Source of the DNA: Notospermus geniculatus
Lineage: Eukaryota > Nemertea > Pilidiophora > Heteronemertea > Lineidae
DNA: 64,000 nucleotides
Assembly (NCBI GenBank): GCA_002633025.1
Contig: NMRB01000104.1
Coordinates: 260,522 to 324,521, forward strand
Direction: 5' to 3'
In this document: piece by piece, positions 47,769-58,063 of the stretch
Layout: every line of letters begins with the position of its first letter
How positions within the stretch are numbered: the stretch's first letter is position 1
Position numbers and translations under genes: made by a program
Notes under the pieces: model-generated
Databases searched by the model: none
Seen by the model: only the letters and a program-made list of their open reading frames with translations
Told to the model about the DNA's origin: nothing

Positions 47769-48835
47769 GGGACACCCTAATTCAAGATCCAAGATCCGAG
47801 ATCCAAGATCCAAGACCGAATTTCAAGATCCAAGACCAAAGGCGAACTCTGATGGTATTTCGACCCCATTCTGTTTATTACTGTCACCAAGCGGCACACT
47901 TTTCCAGCGGAGTGTCATATATGTTAGTTAATATTGCTGCCAAGAGAATAGACAAGGTCGCAGGCCTGATGGTGTTCCCTTCACTTGTATGAAACAACAC
48001 AGTGCACACAGTAACCTCAAAACCTTGGAACTACCCATTGAAACGACCCAAATTGAAACCAGCCATATTAAATATTGAAAGTGTCCAAAGGTTTAACAGA
48101 GGTCGTCAACTTCGGGGAAATTCAATGTTTTGAGGTTACCGAGTATTACATGGAGGAAAGCCTGAGGAGACTATAGCCGTGGTTACACCTGTCTGAAAAA
48201 GCCCGGACTTTTTGAAGCCCGGGTCTGAAATAAGCCCGGGCTTTTTGAGAATGTATGCGGCATGTATGGGACGAAAAGCCCGGGCTTTATTTAGACCCGG
48301 CGATTCACAGGTGTGAACGCAAAAAGCCCGGGCTGAGCCCGGGCTCAACCCGGACTTTTATGTAGTGTAACCTAGGTAACATATTCAAGCCAATGTCAAG
48401 TGCCCACTTCATCCTTTCATGGGGAGGGGGTCAGGGTAAAGATGAAGTCAATTCGTCTTTTTTGCAATCTCAAAATGTAATTTTGAGATGGCCCCTAAAC
48501 GAGGCTACCTGATTGATGGGAGGACAATCTGATGCATACATAGGCCTATGCAGACACCAAGGCCTTGTACAGAGCATAGCAAATAGCATCTCGAGGCCTA
48601 TCTATAATATTGTCATGTCACTTTGGTTCACACACTGCAGCCCAGATAAACATTAGGCCTCGTGACAAATGGGATCATAAATCACGCCTGAGGTAGGCCT
48701 ATTACCCTTAGTACATGTACCTAATTGGTAGGCCTACCAACCATTTTCACTGTCGACTTAAGAAGATGGGGTGGGTTTTGGATCTTGAAATTGGGTCTTG
48801 GATCTTGGATCTTGGATCTTGAATTAGGGTGTCCC
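47769..48835. mobile_element. ~1.07-kb transposon with GATCCAA-iterated inverted ends
   Basis: The left end GGGACACCCTAATTCAAGAT and the right end on the minus strand are identical there. Both continue with tandem CCAAGAT units for about 65 bp (AAGATCC repeated four or so times, then AATTTCAAGATCCAA). The interior has no long open frame. It contains a nested GC-rich element (48174-48378). It is a non-autonomous DNA transposon of unassigned superfamily. The target duplication cannot be read because the left flank is lost in the gap. Confidence 0.85.
48174..48378. mobile_element. nested CCCGGG-iterated MITE
   Basis: The ends TAGCCGTGGTTACAC and (minus strand) TACCTAGGTTACACT are imperfect inverts. 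Between them AAAAAGCCCGGGCTT-type words occur about eight times in both orientations. GC-rich iterations inside an AT-rich host sequence mark it as an independent insertion. Confidence 0.65.
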
Positions 48836-48838
48836 GTT

Positions 48839-49134
48839 TGAAGCGTGTTTGTTGTGGTAACAGCCATTAGTATAACAGGGTTAATTCGATTGCGACATGG
48901 AAATGAATCTCAGTGGAAAACATCTCATCCAAGTACATGCATGATAAAGGTTCAGAAAGACGAGACTGCCATTGCTGAACTTTGGAATAAAATTCACCAA
49001 AGCATCTTTAACAAAGAATGAACTCAAAAGATACACCTTCGTGAAAGGAATCTGACCAAATATGGCATTTCCTTCACCTGAAATTTCAGCCATATAAAGC
49101 ATTGATCTTCAGCCAACAGACAGATCGGTAAATC
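48839..49134 (+). repeat. 296-bp direct repeat, right copy
   Basis: Starts three bases after the transposon end and matches 47423-47718. Here the sequence continues past the point where the left copy meets the gap. Confidence 0.95.
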
Positions 49135-51516
49135 TTTAAAGTCATCCAATAAAATGAGGAAAAAATAAAGTAAGAACATAAGCTTTAAACGTTAAACAAA
49201 TGATTTATGCATAAAAAAATAATTATTTTGGAGGCACCGGCCCTATGCAAAACTTCTTTAAAACTTCCATCAAGTATGACTAATTCAAAAGAGCATTTAA
49301 AGTCTTCAAGCTAACATGTTTGTCCTTGGATTCCAAAATTTAGTACCATGAGACCTCACGTTTCACTTTGATTTTCACTAAGATATCAAATTGCCATTGT
49401 CAGACAGAGAATTCAATGACCTTGGGCTTCTCCACATCTTTGACTTCAAGAAATGAAATTAGCTAAGGTTTTTCCATCAGGAATATAACATCACGAAACG
49501 GACCTGATTTTCCCCTTTGAGACTAACCATAAAAGATTTGCAGGGTCTACCAAGGATAAGTGACCACTCAGGGGACCTTTGGTTCAGACAATCTTTTAAA
49601 CCTTTGTGTCTGGGAATCGGCGGTTTCTTTCCCACATTTTTCAAACTGCTTTCAGTTTCATCCCATCGAGACACTGACTTTGACAACCGCAGCACAGTGT
49701 GCCTCAGCACAAAACAGAACTCCCCAAATTCTGACTTAAAGACCAAGTTGTATCTCAAAATTGACTACAAGGATTACTGCCGAAGTGAATAGAATACACA
49801 AATACACATATTTTGCTTTTTGTTTCATCAAATTCGGATGAGTATATTTGGAAGATATCGCGGGATGTGTGAAAACAACCGGTGCTTGTGCAAATGTTGT
49901 ACAGTAAGAAACTAGCCAGAGTCGAAAATGCTAATTTATGCGTGATGTCATTGCAGAGAAAAATGAAATCAAAACTGAGGCATCCAATGGGGAAATAAAG
50001 TTCATTTTCATTTACATATTTACTAATAGACAAATTTCTGACTTTATTCGTTCACATGAACAGTTGCGCAAGTCCGTAACAGCACTTGAGTGCATGCTCA
50101 TTATGCAAATTCCTGCAATGACGTCATCAAATTACATGTAGGCCCAAATCGTCCTGTGACCAAATCCATTAAATATGTTATAACTTTTTAACCAGTTGGG
50201 ACTTTTCAATGAAACAAAAAGCATCTTGATCAGCATTATATCCCCTAAAATTTCAAGAGTTGTAAACCAAATATCACTTTTATAAATTACGATAAAGTAG
50301 TCTGCAACACAATTTTATGTCGATTAAAGTTCTACACTTTGAACTATTGTTCCTCTGCCACAGATACACTCAATGATTGCATTATGACAAGAGCAGCTTT
50401 GAGCAGTAACAAAATGAAAATCCTGTCTGCATCAGTAATGAATCTCATAAGACAACCCTAACTCCTACCACCACATGAGGCCCCGGAAGTTGCCTGTTTT
50501 AACACATCACAGCAATGAAGTTCACAGAGAGGACACAGAATTATGTCGCGTTGCCAACTGCCAAGGATTACTAAGGACACCGCAGACACATCAGTCATAA
50601 TAATCACGAGTTGCGTTATCATCAAAGTAACTTAATTAGACGACGGGTGATTGAATAACATTTGAAGCAAATGGTTGGGTGTGGCTCACTTAGATTTCAT
50701 GTGACCCAGACTTAAGATGTCTGGATTTGTCACATTTTCTCAGGTACTCAAGATAATCAAAGTAATTTAATCAAGAATTCATGTTTAGCATGTATGCATG
50801 GAGGAACACAGCTCCTGAAATATTAAAAACTTACATTGTGTGTTGGATATTTCCAATCACACTCGATGCATTAAATTATGAGGGGAAGGCAATCAGTGCA
50901 CATTTTGTGAAACACTTCTCTTGCGAATTACCACATATATTGAGTGACTATAAAGGAACACAAGTCATAAAAAAGTCTGTGAACTTGTCAATGAGCATCA
51001 ACAATCTTTTTCACTGAATGAATTTATAGGAACAGACAAATTGTGCAGGAGAAGTGACTCTTTCAAAGCAGAGTGTGTGACAGGTGCAAAATCAGTGGTT
51101 AAATTCTGCACCAAATGAGGCAGTCAAACTCGTAAAATACATCTGTCTAATTGTAAAAGCATATTAACGTGACTCAGATGTTTTAAGCTAATTACTGTGA
51201 TTACAGAATCTTTTTCTATGAGGTAATCATCATTAAACTTTAACAAAGTGTAATCCATGGAATTGGGATGAGTTTTTTTCACGAGGAAACAGCTATCAGC
51301 TCGATTGCTGAGGAACTTAACATCATTCCCGGGAGTGGGTAAAGTTTACAGAAACTTTTAAGAGAACCTCTAGTGATCAGTTGCTAATCATCAATCTGAG
51401 GAAAATAACTAAATATGCAAGTATCTCAAAATCTTTCTGAAACAGTCAGAATATTGCTGGCATATAATTCACAACAATCCTAAATGCCCCACCTAATTCG
51501 GATGGGCGGCACCAGA
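49135..51516. other. unique DNA, nothing supported
   Basis: Both strands carry 60-90 codon frames near 49480-50140, but they overlap antisense and lack splice signals. No repeats are visible. Confidence 0.5.
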
Positions 51517-52269
51517 AGCAAATCCAAATTACGATGTTTCAACACCAACTTTATATTACCCCACCCCCACCCTTTTGTCCTGTCCTTGAACAGAAGCATC
51601 ATTTTCACCCATAATCATCTGGCGTGACTACAGTAATGAAATCGCACATAAATTTCTTATAGACACCGACAACTAATTCAGTCACAAACTAAACTCCCCC
51701 ATATCCTTTGGGGGACATCATGAAAATTTCAGTGACCTTGACTACCTAATTAATGATCCATAATCAATTCCACTGTCGCAGTCATTCTGTCCAAAGCCAT
51801 CATATAATTGGATAAAAAACATATTATCTTAACTGATTATTGATTTTGTTATCAGCTTTGGTCCCTTCAGCACGTATTGGAGGACATTTTCTGATAGCAA
51901 ATCCAAATTACGATGTTTCAACACCAACTTTATATTACCCCACCCCCACCCTTTTGCCCTGTCCTTGAACAGAAGCATCATTTTCACCCATAATCATCTG
52001 GCGTGACTACAGTAATGAAATCGCACATAAATTTCTTATAGACACAACTAATTCAGTCACAAACTAAACTCCCCCATATCCTTTGGGGGACATCATGAAA
52101 ATTTCAGTGACCTTGACTACCTAATTAATGATCCATAATCAACTCCACTGTCGCAGTCATTCTGTCCAAAGCCATCCTATAATTGGATAAAAAACATATT
52201 ATCTTAACTGATTATTGATTTTGTTATCAGCTTTGGTCCCTTCAGCACGTATTGGAGGACATTTTCTGA
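51517..52269 (+). repeat. ~375-bp tandem duplication
   Basis: Two units (51517-51895 and 51896-52269) begin AGCAAATCCAAATTACGATG and end ...GGAGGACATTTTCTGA. They differ by a few substitutions and a short deletion (GACACCGACAACT against GACACAACT). Confidence 0.95.
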
Positions 52270-53130
52270 CTGAGAACTGGGAATTAGATGAGGGTATGCT
52301 GCAATGACTGTATACAACTGCTGTAATATTTCTCTCGAGTGACTGCCTATCCTTAAAGTGGCTGCCTATCGTAATGCCTTTCTCATCAAGTCCTTTCCTG
52401 TTTATCACCTTCCCCAACCAAACCACCAGGAAGCCAGATTAGTGACGATGACAACATAAAAGAGAATGTGCTGAGCATTCAATATCGATCTCAGTGCAAG
52501 TGACTTTCATCTTGGTAACGTCTACAAGATTACACCTCCGAAGTGAAAAACTGCTTACACCTTGTGATGCTGTTTACATGAATTCGGTCACCTGGTGGTG
52601 AGGTCCAGAGTCTCTCATGATTGCTGAAGTCGTTTTGGCCCACAGTGATGTGGCATCCCAAGCAGAGCTGAACCAGAAGAATTGGATTATCAGCACAGAA
52701 ACATCAATATCATGTTTTGAACAGCTTTGTTTGTTTGTTGTTGATATTTTGTTTAAAAGCCGTTACAACGGAATGGCTTCTATCAGCAAATTCTGACTTT
52801 GCCAATATCATGATGTTGTCTGTTTCATTCACCTCAAGATGACAAATCAATACTTTCATTGATCTGCACTAGTGAGTAATTGAGGATTTATGATTTGTAA
52901 TCTCATATCCCTGATATAGTCACTCTCACACAAAATCATCCGTTTGAAGGGTACTTCATCATGCAATTCGATTTGATCCATTCAAGAGATTGATGAACTT
53001 GACCAGGAATGACCTTGATTCTTTGTGCCCTGTTCCTGATATACTAGCCCAAACTTCAAAAATGTCCAAATTTGTGAATGCCTCACCTTGTACTGCTTGG
53101 GCCGATACAGAACCGTGATTAGCCCATGCC
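52270..53130. other. unique DNA, nothing supported
   Basis: Ordinary mixed composition with no repeat or convincing exon. Confidence 0.5.
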
Positions 53131-53339
53131 CTAAATGCGATATTATTCCGTCCTTTGGCCCTATATTTGGCAAATGCTGTATCTGTTTGATGGGCTCAAT
53201 TCTGGACGTCAGTCATCTATTCTAGTGAAGCCTTTCTTATCTGACACTTCGAGCTCCACATCAGTGAGTCCACTGCACCTCTTTCAGAAATGCCAAGCCC
53301 GACAAGGGGTCATTTCTGTTCATTCCACCTAAGTGATTA

Positions 53340-53440
53340 GGGGCCTGTTTCATATTAAACCAATGGTACCGTTAACCAAATGGAAAATGCATTGAATTAA
53401 TAGTACCATTAGCTTAAAGTTACTTTACGAAACAGGCCCC
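53340..53440. mobile_element. GGGGCCTGTTTC MITE, unit 1
   Basis: A 101-bp element runs from GGGGCCTGTTTCATA to TACGAAACAGGCCCC with 12-bp inverted ends. Its interior has GGTACCGTTA words in both orientations. Confidence 0.8.
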
Positions 53441-54592
53441 AGGACACTATGGTTTTGAACAACATCAAACAATGATAATCAGCAATGATACTGATTGAAG
53501 TTTATAATCAGAGTCTTTTCATGTCACACATTTTTTTCAGCTTTATTTCCAGAGTATCAACAATACGTCATATCTTTGGAAATAAACTCTGAAACCATCA
53601 TAGATGCAAAGCCTTCGACTATTTTCAGAACAGCGGATATACTTTACTACCTATGATTGATTAGTTATCTGCTATTTATACAATATCAAAATATCATGGT
53701 CTGTCCTTCGAAAGGGTGATCAGCCTGCGTCATCAACCGCAAATCAGAATCAGCGCAATATCTCATCTCGTCCGCCACAGGTATTGAGTCATGCTTTACG
53801 AACACCCGCTACGTCCATATCAAACCAATTACCTTACCCAAGAAGCTATTTTAAGTGTGGTTGGTAATAAAACATGAATCAGCCAGGCAACTGTCACATG
53901 GTATTGATCTGGCCTCCACCGACTCCTCCAACTACAGCGCGTGGGAGTCCATTGCGTCTTTATTGCGTGATCGAGTCAATGACGAATCCAAATGCACATT
54001 TTCTTCATCGTGACTAGAGATACACATGCAGTGGCTTCTCTGGATGGCGTTGGCCAGTGTGGGATGGATGGCACTTTTAAGAAATAGAATGGAAAGCGAG
54101 GTATCTTTTTGAAATTCCTAAACGTTTCTTTTAAGAATGCTTTTATCATTGGCAAATTCTGATGAAGTCAGTTGTTTCAGCTCGCTTATAGAGTTGTTGC
54201 ATACTAATCTTGTTAGAACTGAAGGACAGCGCTTTACCAAACATAAGCCCAATGCCAGGCTAGTTTTTACTTAGTTTGTGGCCTAAATTGAAATGGATTT
54301 TGTAATGCAATGCCTAATTGTATAACCATCAGTAGTGGAGGTACACCCAAGAATCCGAAATGATATTGCAGGACTACACTAAATGCGATATTATTCCGTC
54401 CTTTGGCCCTACATTTGGCAAATGCTGTATCTGTTTGATGGGCTCAATTCTGGACATCAGTCATCTATTCCAGTGAAGCCTTTCTTATCTACACTTCGAG
54501 CTCCACAGTGAGTCCACTGCACCTCTTTCAGAAATGCCAAGCCCGACAAGGGTCATTTCTGTTCATTCCACCTAAGTGATCAGGGGCCTGTT

Positions 54593-54678
54593 TCATATTA
54601 ATAAGCCAATGGTACCGTTAATAAGCCAATGGTACCAATGGTACCGTTAGCTTAAAGTTACTTTACGAAACAGGCCCC
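54593..54678. mobile_element. GGGGCCTGTTTC MITE, unit 2
   Basis: This 86-bp counterpart has a rearranged interior in which AAGCCAATGGTACCGTTA is repeated. Confidence 0.8.
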
Positions 54679-55323
54679 AGGACACTATGGTTTTGAACAA
54701 CATCAAACAATGATAATCAGCAATGATACTGATTGAAGTTTATAATCAGAGACTTTTCATGTCACACATTTTTTTCAGCTTTATTTCCAGAGTATCAACA
54801 ATACGTCATATCTTTGGAAATAAACTCTGAAATCATCATAGATGCAAAGCCTTCGACTATTTTCAGAACAGCGGATATACTTTACTACCTATGATTGATT
54901 AGTTATCTGCTATTTATACATCAAAATATCATGGTCTGTCCTTCGAAAGGGTGATCAGCCTGCGTCATCAACCGCAAATCAGAATCAGCGCAATATCTCA
55001 TCTCGTCCGCCACAGGTATTGAGTCATGCTTTACGAACACCCGCTACGTCCATATCAAACCAATTACCTTACCCAAGAAGCTATTTTAAGTGTGGTTGGT
55101 AATAAAACATGAATCAGCCAGGCAACTGTCACATGGTATTGATCTGGCCTCCACCGACTCCTCCAACTACAGCGCGTGGGAGTCCATTGCGTCTTTATTG
55201 CGTGATCGAGTCAATGACGAATCCAAATGCACATTTTCTTCATCGTGACCAGAGATACACATGCAGTGGCTTCTCTGGATGGCGTTGGCCAGTGTGGCAT
55301 GGATGGCACTTTTAAGAAATTGA

Positions 55324-56058
55324 ATGGAAAGCGAGGTATCTTTTTGAAATTCCTAAACGTTTCTTTTAAGAATGCTTTTATCATTGGCAAATTCTGATGA
55401 AGTCAGTTGTTTCAGCTCGCTTATAGAGTTGTTGCATACTAATCTTGTTAGAACTGAAGGACAGCGCTTTACCAAACATAAGCCCAATGCCAGGCTACTT
55501 TTTACTTAGTTTGTGGCCTAAGTTGAAATGGATTTTGTAATGCAGTGCCTAATTGTATAACCATCAGTAGTGGAGGTACACCCAAGAATCCGAAATAATA
55601 TTGCAGGACTACACTGTAGCTCCACGCTAATTTGGCATGCATACCCGAAGTAGTGAGGGTTTGGCATTATGAAATGTAGAGCATGAATAAATTGTATAAT
55701 TCATGCTTTACATTTCATAATGCCAAACCCTCACTACTTTGGTTATGCATGCCAAATTAGCGTGGAGCTACAGTGTAGTCCTGCAATATCATTTCGGATT
55801 CTTGGGTGTACCTCCACTACTGATGGTTATACAATTAGGCATTGCATTACAAAATCCATTTCAACTTAGGCCACAAACTAAGAAAAAACTATGCAGAGCC
55901 TGGCATTGGGCTTATGTTTGGTAAAGCGCTGTCCTTCAGTTCTAACAAGATTAGTATGCAACAACTCTATAAGCGAGCTGAAGCAACTGACTTCATCAGA
56001 ATTTGCCAATGATAAAAAGAATCGTTTAGGAATTTCAAAAAGATACCTCGCTTTCCAT
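55324..56058. repeat. ~0.36-kb-arm palindrome (inverted duplication)
   Basis: The end of unit 2 (55324-55690) is followed, around a short centre (GCATGAATAAATTGTATAAT near 55694), by its own reverse complement (about 55700-56058). Arms are near-identical with a few substitutions and indels, the largest a ~10-base deletion in the right arm. The right arm stops at CTTTCCAT. Open frames across the palindrome are antisense images of each other and not genes. Confidence 0.93.
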
Positions 56059-56753
56059 GAAGATGATGTCGTCGAACATCAATAGATGCAATATCTCAGT
56101 TTGGTTTGATAATTCTTGTTTCAAGATCTTAGAGGGTATTCTCGTGTGATTAATTACACATAGTTTACATATCACTCCTGATAGCGATGACATTTAGAGA
56201 TCAACATCAAAGGTACTAAACTAATAATACCACTTTTTTTCAGATTTTGCCTTAAAATAGACGTTGGGGGTAAGAAAGTAGTTGGAAGCAAACATAGACA
56301 AGTGACGAAAGACACAACCCTAATCCATGGGTTTCAAAGGGAATCGTGATTGTTTGATATCCAATGAATTTCAAAAGACTGATATTCTTCCCAGAAGGTG
56401 ACGGTCAGATATGTTGCCAATGGACAAATTACTGATAATATTGCCTATTACAGTGGCCACAACACCGCCTGAAATCGACTTGCTATCCCGACTGATAGCT
56501 CCTCTCATCCTTTCCTTCATAAGAGAAATTGGCAAAGGTTCAAGCTGGCATTGTCATGGTTAATCATTGATTTCACTTGGCCAGGAACCAAGGATCTGGG
56601 AGCACATGTCTGACTCATGCCACACGAACAGGCAACGAGATTTTTTTGTAATAAAGCTGCAAGGATACATGTAGATGTGGACTTTTTTGAGACAAATGGG
56701 CTTTGTATTCACCAGCTTTAAAATGCAAGTGTCATGGCTTCAAGAAACAAATA
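56059..56753. other. unique DNA, nothing supported
   Basis: No repeat, hairpin or convincing exon. Confidence 0.5.
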
Positions 56754-56886
56754 GGGCCGTATTCATAAAGGGTGTTTAAGACTTGAAAACGTGTAACTTA
56801 ATGTATGGTGGAAGTGTGTGCATTTAGTGAAGTTATTCGCGTCTAAGTTTTCATTGCGCGATCATCACCCTTTTTGAATACGGCCC
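56754..56886. mobile_element. GGGCCGTATTC MITE (133 bp)
   Basis: The ends GGGCCGTATTCATAAAGGGT and (minus strand) GGGCCGTATTCAAAAAGGGT are inverted. ATA flanks both ends, a possible 3-bp target duplication. It shares its first 11 bp with the foldback at 63457-63562. Confidence 0.85.
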
Positions 56887-57516
56887 ATAGTTTTTAGGTC
56901 CTCAACTTTCCTCATTGCAGGAGTGACTCTCCAGAAAATCACCTCGCAGAAGTCACATTTTTCAACATGCTTACTGGGAGTGACCGCACCTTGCACGAGG
57001 ATTTAAAAAGAAGACGGAGACAATTTATTATTCACGTTCCGATATCAACCAACGTGAACGCCTCTGCACGATGCTAATATCCCGCCTTGATTGATAAAGG
57101 TGCACGAGAAATTGCGTTGACGATAAACAGTGCCATTTATCAGTCGGTGTGTAATGGGATCTTAGCAACAGTTGCCAAGGAAAACATCAACAATATTGGC
57201 AAAACATGTTTTTAATCAGCACAAATGGTTGTTTGAATGAGTTCCTAGTGCGTCATATTATGGTGTGTATTTCCTCTCTACGATAAACATAGATTTTGTC
57301 AACAGTGTTTATGTTGATCTGTCTTTCCAAAGTATACCAGGAATTTTCGGTGATTCTGGTGACATTAGCCAATGGATTGAATTGAATTGGTTTCGCCAAT
57401 CTGTTAGTGAAGGCAACCTGGCCCTGATGAGATGAAAGTAAATATTGAACATCCGCATCATTCGATAACAAGGTGCAAAATAGCCGAATAATGCAACCTT
57501 ATTTAGTGTTGTCAGT

Positions 57517-58060
57517 AGCCCTTTTTACACGGTGCTGGTTCGAGGAAACCTACCTCCACCCTCCTCGGGCGGGTTCGGTTCAGGATGGATTGATCGTTTT
57601 TACACGGTGCGGGTTACCGAACCCGCCTCGAACTAGTTCGAGGTCGGTTCGTTCAAATTCGTGCCACCAGATGGCGTGTGTCAACATTTACAGTTATCGC
57701 AAGTAAGAAATATCCCAAAAATAATCACTTAAAATCGATAAACTATGCTTCTAACAACATGAGCAGTGCTTGAGAAATCTCGTGCGTGATTTCTTCACAG
57801 GTAACTTACAGTGATGCCATTCATTTGTAGCGTGCTCAATCCCGCACGAGGCCGGTGGAGGTCGGTTCGCTTTTACACGAGAGAATAACCAGCCTGAACC
57901 TACCTCCACCTACCTCCACCTTCCCGAGACTCACGCGGCGAACTGAACTGGCCCGAGGAAGGCGGAGGTCAGTTGTTTCGCTTTTACACGGGGAAAAATA
58001 ACCGAACCCTCCTCGATCTAGTCTCGATCCGGAACGCACCGGCACCGTGTAAAAAGGGCT
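57517..58060. mobile_element. ~544-bp MITE, AGCCCTTTTTACACGGTGC ends, AGT target duplication
   Basis: A perfect 19-bp inverted end (AGCCCTTTTTACACGGTGC) closes at 58060 with its complement. AGT lies on both sides (57514-57516 and 58061-58063), a 3-bp target duplication as in PIF/Harbinger elements. Inside, TTTTACACGG-type words recur at about 57592, 57868 and 57981, and GGTTCGG/CCGAACC words recur in both orientations. The open frames within are not a transposase. Confidence 0.88.
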
Positions 58061-58063
58061 AGT

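Larger units (their letters stand above)
53131..55615 (+). repeat. ~1.24-kb tandem duplication
   Basis: Unit 1 is 53131-54378 and unit 2 is 54379-55615. Both start CTAAATGCGATATTATTCCG and end ...TATTGCAGGACTACA. Identity is very high apart from the small foldback element inside each unit and a few indels. It abuts the palindrome described next. Confidence 0.95.
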
